A stretch of DNA of 64,000 bases from an uncultured Maribacter sp. GTDB lineage: Bacteria; Bacteroidota; Bacteroidia; Flavobacteriales; Flavobacteriaceae. The notes beneath the pieces were generated by a model. It was not told the origin of the DNA. It worked only from the letters and a program-made list of their open reading frames with translations, and ran no database searches. The stretch covers positions 1 through 64,000 of the forward strand of contig CANMKG010000008.1 in the NCBI GenBank assembly GCA_947498505.1, in the 5' to 3' direction. Of this stretch, positions 17,354-24,843 are shown piece by piece (position 1 is the stretch's first letter; each line of letters opens with the position of its first letter). Made by a program: the position numbers and the translations under genes.

Positions 17354-18125
17354 TAAAATTCCAGTTGTTTATATTTTGTATTTCATGGTGAGCAGTTAAG
17401 TCGAATTGCGTAGGTACTACAGAAACGTAACCGTTGGCAAGGGCCCATTCGTCAGTGTCTTCACCTTTATCTAATAATTCAAATTCGCCAGTAAGCCAAT
17501 AATAGTTCTTACCCATAGGGTTAGTGCGTTTGTCAAATTTTTCTTTCCAGTTTGCTCGTGCTTGTCTGCAAACTTTAATACCCTTAATGGCTTTAGCTTC
17601 AAGGTTTGGAAGGTTAACGTTTAAAACAACCCCTTTAGGAATGCCGTTTTCTAAAGCCTCTCTTACAATTTGCTTTACAAAAGCTTCAACATGCTCAAAA
17701 TTTGCTTCCCACGAATAATCGCATAACGAAAATCCAATGGCAGGAATACCTTCAATACCTGCCTCAATGGCAGCACTCATGGTACCGGAGTAAATAACAT
17801 TTATAGATGAGTTTGACCCATGATTAATACCGCTAACACAAATATCTGGTTTACGATGTAAAAGCTCTTGCAATCCTAATTTTACACAATCTGCAGGTGT
17901 GCCACTGCAACTATATTCTGCTTTTGCTCCACCAGAAATATCAACGTTCATTTTTTTAGAATAGAGGGTATTATCTAGTGTAATTGCGTGGCCCATGCCA
18001 GATTGAGGACTATCTGGAGCTACAACAACTACATCGCCAATATCCTTCATATATTTTATTAAAGCTCTAAGCCCTGGCGCGGTTATACCATCATCGTTGG
18101 TTACAAGAATTAGAGGTTTTTCCAT
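17343..18125 (-). CDS. surE: 5'/3'-nucleotidase SurE
   Basis: SurE is a metal-dependent cytoplasmic phosphatase that removes phosphate from 5'- and 3'-nucleoside monophosphates. The 260-residue protein starts with LILVTNDDGI, and Asp11 and Asp12 are the family's metal ligands. It also has VVVAPDSPQSGMGHAIT, CSGTPADCV and CVSGINHGSN (the Asn metal ligand region), and YSGTMSAAIEG-type residues. All core motifs are complete. It is the first gene of a reverse run with the small membrane gene and lpxB, and is divergent from the Tsp protease gene. Confidence 0.96.
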   Translation of the reverse strand: MEKPLILVTNDDGITAPGLRALIKYMKDIGDVVVVAPDSPQSGMGHAITLDNTLYSKKMNVDISGGAKAEYSCSGTPADCVKLGLQELLHRKPDICVSGINHGSNSSINVIYSGTMSAAIEAGIEGIPAIGFSLCDYSWEANFEHVEAFVKQIVREALENGIPKGVVLNVNLPNLEAKAIKGIKVCRQARANWKEKFDKRTNPMGKNYYWLTGEFELLDKGEDTDEWALANGYVSVVPTQFDLTAHHEIQNINNWNFNEY

Positions 18126-18311
18126 TATGCATACTTTATAAGGTAAAAATACGTTTTTAAAAAGGATAAGACCTTTGCGTTTTTGTAAAAAAATAACATA
18201 TTGGTTTTAGACTGGCATGGTTTTTTCAGTATCTTGGGAGGATAAGATGAAGACATCATGGAGAACCTTATATATTACCTAAAAAGATTTCGAATAAAAA
18301 ACAATTCCTTT

Positions 18312-20435
18312 ATGAAAAGAAATTTAGCCTACGTTCTACTAATAATGCTAGTTGCGGTTGCTTCTTGTAGCTTTACAAATAAGTCTTTTGATAATGATGA
18401 TAAGGATAAACTGCTCCTTGATTTAATTACTTATGTTTTGGAAAAAGGTCATTTTGAACCTAAAGATATCAATGATGATTTTTCGGTAAGCGTTTTTGAA
18501 GATTTTATTGATGTGGTTGACCCTACAAAACGATTCTTTATTGAGAGTGATATTCGAGATTTTGAAAAATATAAATTTCAAGTTGATGATCAAATAAAAA
18601 ATACTGACATTACTTTTTTTAACCTTGTATATAGTAGGTTAATGGAGCGTATGGAAGATGCTAAGGGAATTTATAAGGATGTTTTAGATAAACCTTTTGA
18701 TTATACAATTGATGAGGTAATTAATATTAAGTATGATGAAAAACCATTTGCCTCTTCAAAAAAACAACTTAAAGATCGTTGGAGAAAGCAATTAAAGTAC
18801 GCCACTATGGGCACGTACGATTCTAAATTAGAGTTGAGGGATGAAGAAGGTTCGGATAAGAAAAAAATGACTCCAGAAGAAGCAGAAAAAGCTTCAAGAG
18901 AATCAACTCTAACAACCTTAAATGAGTATTTTGATTTTATAGATGATTTACAACGTAAAGATTGGTTTGTACAATACATTAACACTATTGTTGATGAATT
19001 TGATCCACATACCTATTATTTTGCCCCAGAAGATAAAGAGAAGTTTGATGCAAGTATGTCTGGTAAGTTTGAAGGTATTGGGGCTAGACTTCAGAAAAAA
19101 CCAGAGGGCGCTAAAATTGTAGATATCATTTCAGGTGGTCCAGTTTGGAGAGATGCGAGAATTGAAGTAGGCGATATAATTATTAAAGTTGCCCAAGAAG
19201 AAGATGAAGTTCCGGTTGATATTGTGGGCTGGAGATTGGATGATGCGATAAAATTAATTAAAGGACCAAAAGGGACCAAAGTAAAGCTTACGATACGTAA
19301 AATAGATGGCTCTTTAGATAAAATTGTTTTAACTCGTGATGTAGTTGAATTGGAAGAATCTTATGCTAAATCCGCAAGCATCATTAAGGAAACTCAAAAA
19401 TTTGGCTTAATAAATCTTCCAAAGTTTTACGTTGATTTTACAGATTATAGTAAAAGAAATGCAGCTTCAGATGTAGCCAAAGAAGTTGAAAGGTTAAAAG
19501 AAGAAGGTATGGAAGGCTTAATTCTGGATTTGAGAGATAACGGAGGAGGATCTTTAAAAACTGTAGTAGAAATGGCAGGGTTGTTTATTAAAGATGGTCC
19601 AGTTGTTCAAGTACGTTCTAGTGGTGAAGGTAAAGAAGTTTATGATGATAAAGATGAAAGAATTCAATGGGATGGTCCTTTGGTAATTTTAGTGAATGAA
19701 TTGTCGGCATCTGCTTCAGAGATTTTAGCAGCAGCGATGCAAGATTATAAAAGAGCTATTGTAATTGGGAGTAAGCAAACGTTTGGCAAGGGAACTGTAC
19801 AAAACGTTATAGGTTTAGACAATATAGTTCGTAGTAATGAGCATGGTCAGCTAGGCGCAATTAAATTAACTACTCAAAAATTTTATAGAATTAATGGCGG
19901 TTCCACACAATTAGAAGGTGTTAAGAGTGATGTGGTTGTTCCGGATAAATATAGTTATATAGATATTGGAGAAAGAGGACAATCTAACCCTTTAAAGTGG
20001 GATAAAATTTCTCCTGCAGATTATAAACAATGGGATGGCTATATAGATTATGACCACACCGTAACGAATAGTAAAAAAAGAATGGCAGATAATCCTCAAA
20101 TTAAGTTAATTGAAGAAAATGCTAAGTGGTTGAAGGGTGAACAGGATGAGGAAGAGGTTTCTTTAAATTATGAGGTTTACAAACAAGAAGAAGCTAAAGA
20201 TAAAAAACAATCTGAGCACTATAAATCTATATTTGAATATGATTCTCGCTTAACCTTTAAATCATTAAAGTATGAGGAAGAGTTATTTACTAAAGATTCT
20301 ATTTTAAGAGAAAAAAGAAACCGTTGGCATCAAAATTTAGCTAAAGATGTTTATGTTGAGGAAGCGGTTAATGTATTGGAAGATCTTAAACTTAGCTCAA
20401 TTAAACAAGCTAAGTTGGCAAGTGTAAAAGGGTAA
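18312..20435 (+). CDS. prc: Carboxy-terminal processing protease (Tsp/Prc, S41)
   Basis: A periplasmic lipoprotein protease that trims or degrades exported proteins from their C-termini. I start at 18312, giving 707 residues, because this start places a clean leader and lipobox VASC (Cys19) at the N-terminus; an in-frame ATG at 18258 would put 18 charged residues before it. Domains in order are an N-terminal Tsp helical domain (about 20-230), PDZ (about 235-330, GIGARLQK and GGPVWRDARIEVGD), the S41 protease core with Ser467 in SASASEI and Lys493 in TFGKGT, and a C-terminal DUF3340-type extension. A shared terminator follows. Confidence 0.93.
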   Translation: MKRNLAYVLLIMLVAVASCSFTNKSFDNDDKDKLLLDLITYVLEKGHFEPKDINDDFSVSVFEDFIDVVDPTKRFFIESDIRDFEKYKFQVDDQIKNTDITFFNLVYSRLMERMEDAKGIYKDVLDKPFDYTIDEVINIKYDEKPFASSKKQLKDRWRKQLKYATMGTYDSKLELRDEEGSDKKKMTPEEAEKASRESTLTTLNEYFDFIDDLQRKDWFVQYINTIVDEFDPHTYYFAPEDKEKFDASMSGKFEGIGARLQKKPEGAKIVDIISGGPVWRDARIEVGDIIIKVAQEEDEVPVDIVGWRLDDAIKLIKGPKGTKVKLTIRKIDGSLDKIVLTRDVVELEESYAKSASIIKETQKFGLINLPKFYVDFTDYSKRNAASDVAKEVERLKEEGMEGLILDLRDNGGGSLKTVVEMAGLFIKDGPVVQVRSSGEGKEVYDDKDERIQWDGPLVILVNELSASASEILAAAMQDYKRAIVIGSKQTFGKGTVQNVIGLDNIVRSNEHGQLGAIKLTTQKFYRINGGSTQLEGVKSDVVVPDKYSYIDIGERGQSNPLKWDKISPADYKQWDGYIDYDHTVTNSKKRMADNPQIKLIEENAKWLKGEQDEEEVSLNYEVYKQEEAKDKKQSEHYKSIFEYDSRLTFKSLKYEEELFTKDSILREKRNRWHQNLAKDVYVEEAVNVLEDLKLSSIKQAKLASVKG

Positions 20436-20463
20436 AGTCTTGTTTACCTTGATAATAGATATT

Positions 20464-20492
20464 AAAAAAGACCTGTATTACGGGTCTTTTTT
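20464..20492. terminator. Bidirectional terminator after the Tsp protease gene
   Basis: AAAAGACC and GGTCTTTT arms enclose a 10-nt region, with A and T runs on the outer sides. It sits between the protease stop codon and the end of the convergent 103-residue protein gene, so it can end both transcripts. Confidence 0.8.
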
Positions 20493-20802
20493 AGTTCATA
20501 AAGTTATTTCTGTTACGTTTCGTAACAAACAAAAAGGCACGTAATTCCTGTACAGTGTCCATTACCTCTTTGTTGTTAAACCCTTCTTTTTCGAAATTTT
20601 CTAAAATGTAAGATTCACAAAATTTATCCACAACTTCAATTTCGTGTTTTCTAAACTTAGCTAGAACATCTTCAAAATCAATACCTGATTTTTTATTTAA
20701 ATTTTGTAGGCAGTCGCTAATGCTAGATAGTTTGTTTTGTGAGGAAGTTACCGTTAGGTTGTTAGATTTTACGGTTTGTTTGTTGTTTAAAATTGTTTTC
20801 AT
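20491..20802 (-). CDS. Protein of unknown function, 103 residues
   Basis: A small soluble protein without a signal peptide or membrane helix. The first 30 residues are Ser/Thr/Asn-rich and probably disordered; the rest looks helical (VLAKFRKHEIEVVDKFCESYILENF) with a basic tail (VTKRNRNNFMN). I recognise no family. It is monocistronic, with its own promoter (TTTG at 20893-20890, 20 nt, TATCCTTG at 20869-20862) and a terminator, which suggests a real, regulated gene rather than a chance frame. The -33 region is next to a 10-bp palindrome (20881-20890). Confidence 0.65.
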   Translation of the reverse strand: MKTILNNKQTVKSNNLTVTSSQNKLSSISDCLQNLNKKSGIDFEDVLAKFRKHEIEVVDKFCESYILENFEKEGFNNKEVMDTVQELRAFLFVTKRNRNNFMN

Positions 20803-21115
20803 CGAGTCTTTTGAAGTAATAGTTAGTTATTACGATTGCGATATTTTGCAATAAAACTTGACAAGGATAGTTTTTTTACAGACTTAAGTCAAATTTTTTC
20901 GACATAAAAACTTATTTTAACATATGTTTATTCTTACTAATGGTAGAATAAAATCTATATTTTAATGTGATATTACTTGCTTGTAAAAGTAATTTTATCG
21001 GGTCTTAATTGTAGTTAAAGTCAAGTGTAAAGGGATAAGGGAAGAGTATGAAGCAAAAAAAATACCTACACCGTTTAGATGTAGGTATTTATAACTTTAT
21101 ATTAGTTTTAATTAT
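20803..21115. other. Intergenic region, 313 nt
   Basis: No gene is visible here. Reading from the left, it holds the leader and promoter of the 103-residue protein gene (reverse strand, -7 at 20862-20869, -33 at 20890-20893), the palindrome GACTTAAGTC at 20881-20890, about 160 nt of AT-rich sequence in which I see nothing, and the DoxX gene's terminator at 21055-21090. Confidence 0.6.
21055..21090 (-). terminator. Terminator of the DoxX-like gene
   Basis: The arms AAATACCTACA (21060-21070) and TGTAGGTATTT (21080-21090) pair perfectly around a 9-nt loop. On the reverse strand a run of eight T follows, 26 nt beyond the DoxX-like stop codon. Confidence 0.88.
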
Positions 21116-21526
21116 TTAAGCTACTTTATTTAATTGTGGGGTTTCATTGGTTTTTTTGTTGTTTCTGTTTTTACTGTAGTTTAGTTTTTTATTTTGAATG
21201 TAGGTAACCCAAACTAATACCAGGCATATTACAGCAGTTGCTCCATTACCATCTTTTGCCAACAAATGTGCAAATATTCCGAAAATAAAATTCATAAAAA
21301 AGCCCGCATATGCCCATTCTAAAAGCCATTTAGTTTTATTGGAAATGATTATTGAAAGGCCTAAAATTTGAGATACTGCTATAAAATATATTAGATAAGA
21401 AGGATAACCTAATTTATCAAATTTTAAGACAACATCGTCATAGTTTATTATAGAGTTACCTATGGTACCTATAATTGCTAAAGAAAATAGTAATAAGGCT
21501 ATGCGATAATATACTTTGGTTTTCAT
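21116..21526 (-). CDS. DoxX-like four-helix membrane protein
   Basis: A 136-residue inner-membrane protein with four predicted helices (about 8-25, 43-62, 68-88 and 92-110) and a basic, Asn/Lys-rich cytoplasmic tail. The loop YDDVVLKFDKLGYPSYLIYFIAVSQILGL is typical of DoxX-like proteins, where the FxxLGYP element lies just before helix 2. The substrate and role of this subfamily are unknown; other DoxX proteins are quinone-linked. It forms a single-gene unit with its own terminator, downstream of and in the same direction as msrBA. Confidence 0.8.
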   Translation of the reverse strand: MKTKVYYRIALLLFSLAIIGTIGNSIINYDDVVLKFDKLGYPSYLIYFIAVSQILGLSIIISNKTKWLLEWAYAGFFMNFIFGIFAHLLAKDGNGATAVICLVLVWVTYIQNKKLNYSKNRNNKKTNETPQLNKVA

Positions 21527-21675
21527 AACGTAGGTTTTAAGGTTTACTTGATAAAATTAGTATAACACTTCTCCTTTACGTCTTAAAAACGGATGGATGG
21601 CATTTTTCTGTAGACGAACGTTAAATGTATGTCGAGAACTTAGAGCTCTGGTTTTATAGAACTTACTTAGTTAAA

Positions 21676-22212
21676 TTACTTTTTAAGCTTATCGGCGTGG
21701 ATTTTTCTCAGTTTTGCAAGCTTAGGAGTAATAACAGCACTGCAATAACCTTGTTCAGAATTGTTTTTGTAATAGTTTTGATGATAATCTTCAGCTGGAT
21801 GAAATTTTTCTAAAGCACTTAATTCAGTTACAATGGGGGTGTCATAATAAGAATCCATTTCTTGTAATACCTGTTTAGCAATTTTTTGTTGACTATCATT
21901 GTGATAATAGATAACAGAACGGTATTGGGTACCAACATCAGCGCCCTGTCTATTTAATGTTGTAGGGTCATGACTTGTCATGAATACAGTAAGAATATCG
22001 TAATAAGAAATGATTGAGGCATCAAAACTTATCTGCACAACTTCTGCATGACCTGTTAAACCTGAACATATTTCACGATAGGTTGGTACTCCTGGTGCTT
22101 GTCCTCCGGTATAACCTGAAACTACATTTTCAATACCCCTTAATTCTTGAAATACCGCTTCAACACACCAAAAACATCCTCCTCCAAAGGTTGCAACCTC
22201 TATATTATTCAT
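21676..22212 (-). CDS. msrA: Peptide-methionine (S)-S-oxide reductase
   Basis: MsrA reduces the S epimer of methionine sulfoxide in proteins, with thioredoxin as the usual electron donor. The 178-residue protein carries the catalytic motif GCFWC with nucleophile Cys13, the adjacent GYTGG region, HAEVVQI, a DPTTLNRQGADVGTQYRS block and a C-terminal resolving Cys157 in EQGYCSAVI. No signal peptide is seen, so it is cytoplasmic. It overlaps the end of msrB by 8 nt, and together the two repair both epimers. Confidence 0.97.
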   Translation of the reverse strand: MNNIEVATFGGGCFWCVEAVFQELRGIENVVSGYTGGQAPGVPTYREICSGLTGHAEVVQISFDASIISYYDILTVFMTSHDPTTLNRQGADVGTQYRSVIYYHNDSQQKIAKQVLQEMDSYYDTPIVTELSALEKFHPAEDYHQNYYKNNSEQGYCSAVITPKLAKLRKIHADKLKK

Positions 22213-22660
22213 TATGTTCTTTTTTTAAAGTTAAAGATTCCGAGTTGATACAAAAACGAAGACCGCTAGGTTCAGGGCCATCAGGGAACACGTGTCCAAG
22301 ATGAGCATCGCAAGTATTGCATATTACTTCAACTCTTACCATGCCGAAAGACTCATCTTTATTATACGCTATAGCATTTTCTTTTATAGGTTGGGTAAAG
22401 CTTGGCCAACCTGTACCAGATTCAAATTTTATGGTAGAATCAAAAAGTGAAGTGTTACAGCAAATACAGGTGTATTTTCCAGATTCGTAACTTGTGCATA
22501 AATCGCCTGAATGGGGTGCTTCGGTTCCTTTTTTTCTTGTAATTCTATATTGTTCGGGAGTTAACAGGGTTTTCCATTCTTCTTCAGTTTTAATTATTTT
22601 AGAGTCAGGCTTTGGGTTTCCTTTAACCGAAAAATGAATGATGTCTTTCCAAGTTAGCAT
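22205..22660 (-). CDS. msrB: Peptide-methionine (R)-S-oxide reductase
   Basis: MsrB reduces the R epimer of protein methionine sulfoxide. The 151-residue protein has two zinc-binding Cys pairs (CICC and CNTC), the substrate motif GTGWPSF, and the catalytic Cys137 in GLRFCINS. It is cytoplasmic, with no leader. It precedes msrA with an 8-nt overlap. A divergent nuclease gene starts 90 nt upstream. This gives a compact two-gene repair unit, and a GAF protein related to free-methionine sulfoxide reductase lies at 30818 in the same window. Confidence 0.97.
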   Translation of the reverse strand: MLTWKDIIHFSVKGNPKPDSKIIKTEEEWKTLLTPEQYRITRKKGTEAPHSGDLCTSYESGKYTCICCNTSLFDSTIKFESGTGWPSFTQPIKENAIAYNKDESFGMVRVEVICNTCDAHLGHVFPDGPEPSGLRFCINSESLTLKKEHNE

Positions 22661-22713
22661 AGCAATTGTTTTTGTTTTGGTCGTTTCCTACTATTAAACT
22701 TACAAAATATCAG

Positions 22714-22746
22714 TTGGATAAATAACCTTAAAATAGCCTAATTTTG
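22714..22746 (+). promoter_or_regulatory. Promoter of the nuclease gene, abutting the start codon
   Basis: TTG (22714-22716), 22 nt, then TAATTTTG (22739-22746), an exact TAnnTTTG. The -7 element ends 4 nt before the ATG at 22751, so the transcript probably has almost no leader. Confidence 0.6.
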
Positions 22747-22750
22747 GGAA

Positions 22751-23563
22751 ATGAATTTGAATAAGAAAAATAGACTTGTTTATAGTGTTTTAATGCTTTT
22801 ATGCGTAGTTGGTTTCTGGTTATTTGAAAATTTTTATACTCCAGCCACTTATTCTAACCCAGACGGAAATTCTGAAATTACCAATGAAGAACTTATGTTA
22901 TTACCACAAAGTCAAGGAGGTAATATTGTACGTCATGAATTTTTTACGCTATCCTATTCTGAACCCCATGAACAAGCAGAATGGGTTGCCTATTTTTTGG
23001 AAAAAAGCCATTTGACATATGATGATAGAAAACGTCCTTATTTTATTGAAGACCCCAAGGTTGCAACCAAATCTGCTGATTGGAGAAACTACAAAGGTTC
23101 TGGGTATGATCGTGGACATTTGTGTCCCGCTGGAGATAGGCGATTTTCAGAATACGCGTATAACGAAACTTTTTACACCAGTAATATAAGCCCTCAGAAT
23201 AGAGACTTTAATGCAGGTGTTTGGAATAGGTTGGAAATGAAAGTGCGCTACTGGGCAAAGAAATATGGAAAGGTATTTGTAATTACAGGAGGAGTTTTAG
23301 AAGATAATTTAAGGGAAATTGGAGATGAAGGAGTAGATGTTCCGAAGTATTTTTATAAAATTCTTTTAAAAGGAGAAGGTGATGATATTGAGGTAATTGC
23401 TTTTTTAATGAAAAATGAAGAAAGCAAATTACCACTTGAAAAGTTTGTAACTAGTATTGATGTAATAGAGCAAAAAACTGGACTAGATTTTTTTGAAGCT
23501 CTGCCAGATACAATTGAAAATAAAATAGAAGCTAAGGTGAAAACAACTGGTTGGAAATTCTAA
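22751..23563 (+). CDS. Membrane-anchored DNA/RNA non-specific endonuclease
   Basis: A 270-residue beta-beta-alpha-metal nuclease of the NucA/Serratia family. An uncleaved-looking hydrophobic segment at residues 9-26 would tether it to the inner membrane facing the periplasm. The catalytic motif is DRGH at residues 120-123, with His123 as general base, and the metal-ligand region is SNISPQNRDFNAGVWNRLE. Such enzymes degrade any nucleic acid in the envelope or environment, which may provide phosphate or nucleosides. It is divergent from msrBA. Its last 4 nt overlap the end of rodA, and no separate terminator is visible. Confidence 0.93.
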   Translation: MNLNKKNRLVYSVLMLLCVVGFWLFENFYTPATYSNPDGNSEITNEELMLLPQSQGGNIVRHEFFTLSYSEPHEQAEWVAYFLEKSHLTYDDRKRPYFIEDPKVATKSADWRNYKGSGYDRGHLCPAGDRRFSEYAYNETFYTSNISPQNRDFNAGVWNRLEMKVRYWAKKYGKVFVITGGVLEDNLREIGDEGVDVPKYFYKILLKGEGDDIEVIAFLMKNEESKLPLEKFVTSIDVIEQKTGLDFFEALPDTIENKIEAKVKTTGWKF

Positions 23564-24843
23564 AAACTTTCTTTTAAACGATTAGAATCTAATCTTAAAA
23601 AAATAAATAAAAGAATAGTAAAAAATAACAAACCAGAACCTCCGTAGCTCATAAATGGCAATGGAATTCCAATCGTAGGTAAAATACCGATAACCATACC
23701 AACATTAATAAAAAAGTGAACAAATAAAATGGAAATTACTCCATAACCGTACATTCTACTAAAATCATTTTTCTGTCTTTCCGCAAGACTTGTTAGTCTT
23801 AAAAAAAGTAGAGTAAAGAGAATTACGACTGTTGCTGTTCCGAGAAACCCCCATTCTTCGCCAATGGTACTAAAAATATAATCAGAGTGTTGTTCGGGAA
23901 CAAAATCTCCCTTCGTACGAGTACCTTCTAAAAAGCCCTTTCCGTAAAACCCTCCAGATTCAATTGCTTTTTCAGATTGATAGGTGTTGTACCCGATAGT
24001 TTTTTGAATTTCTTCAAGTTTTTTAGGGTCTTTTTCCAAGCGTAACCATAAACTAAATCGGTCTCTATGGCGTTGTTCAAAAACTTCTTCAAAAACAAAA
24101 TTTACAGAGAGAGAAAACAGTATGGTTGCTATACAGGCGATAGCGACCTGAAATATTGGTACTTTAAAATTTTTTCGTTTGAGTAGAAAAAATAGTATTA
24201 AGCCTAACACCAATCCAATAGTTATCCAAATGGTACCGAACATTAGGGTGCATACAAAAATAAGTATAAGAAATAACCCTATTGATAAGTAATACAATGG
24301 CAATCCCTCTCTGAAAATTACAAATATCAACGCAAAAAATACAAGTGCACTTCCTGGGTCAGGTTGAGGAACAATTAAAATAACTGGGATAAGTAGTATT
24401 AAAATGGCATACAATTGATCCTTTCTACGCTTTATGTCAGTTTGTATATCACTAAGGTATTTTGCTAGTGCTAAAGCTGTTGTGACTTTTGCTAGTTCTG
24501 ATGGTTGCAAATTAAAGAAACCCAAATCGTACCACGAAGTGGCTCCTGCGACTGTTTTTCCAAAAACAAATAGTCCCAGAAGCATTACCATGGAGATTAG
24601 GTAAAAGAGACTGGAAAACCGTTCATAAAAATTAACCTCTAAGGCTAAAACAATTACCACGAAAATGGCACTTGCCATGATAAAAAATAATTGTTTGCCA
24701 TGTAAAGTGCTAAAGTTAAAGATGGATTGGTCTGCTTCAGTAAACGTACTTGAGTATATATTCAGCCAGCCTATAAATACCAGGATGGCATAGATTAATA
24801 TAGTAAGCCAATCAAGTCTTTTTAGAACACTTTTACCAGACAT
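23560..24843 (-). CDS. rodA: Rod-shape SEDS glycosyltransferase RodA
   Basis: RodA polymerises lipid II into glycan strands in the elongation machinery. The 427-residue protein has about ten helices and typical SEDS segments: WYDLGFFNLQPSELAKV (the PSE loop), PDPGSALV, FVPEQHSDYIFSTIGEEWGFLG and IGIPLPFMSYGGSG near the C-terminus. It overlaps mrdA by 11 nt, so the two partner enzymes (polymerase and transpeptidase) are translationally coupled. It is the last gene of the mreB-mreC-mreD-mrdA-rodA run. Confidence 0.97.
   Translation of the reverse strand: MSGKSVLKRLDWLTILIYAILVFIGWLNIYSSTFTEADQSIFNFSTLHGKQLFFIMASAIFVVIVLALEVNFYERFSSLFYLISMVMLLGLFVFGKTVAGATSWYDLGFFNLQPSELAKVTTALALAKYLSDIQTDIKRRKDQLYAILILLIPVILIVPQPDPGSALVFFALIFVIFREGLPLYYLSIGLFLILIFVCTLMFGTIWITIGLVLGLILFFLLKRKNFKVPIFQVAIACIATILFSLSVNFVFEEVFEQRHRDRFSLWLRLEKDPKKLEEIQKTIGYNTYQSEKAIESGGFYGKGFLEGTRTKGDFVPEQHSDYIFSTIGEEWGFLGTATVVILFTLLFLRLTSLAERQKNDFSRMYGYGVISILFVHFFINVGMVIGILPTIGIPLPFMSYGGSGLLFFTILLFIFLRLDSNRLKESF

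Noticed and set aside
18212-18230. TGGCATGGTTTTTTCA as a second sigma-54 promoter
   Set aside because: The -12 box lacks the GC dinucleotide and the -24 box is incomplete.
18258-18311. Upstream start for the Tsp protease at 18258
   Set aside because: It would bury the lipoprotein signal behind 18 mostly polar and basic residues; 18312 gives a normal leader.
20835-20852. ATTGC...GCAAT inverted repeat in the leader of the 103-residue protein gene
   Set aside because: Short arms with an 8-nt gap; not distinguishable from chance.
21625-21813. A 62-codon forward frame opposite the end of msrA
   Set aside because: It is antisense to a well-supported msrA 3' end and its sequence resembles nothing known.
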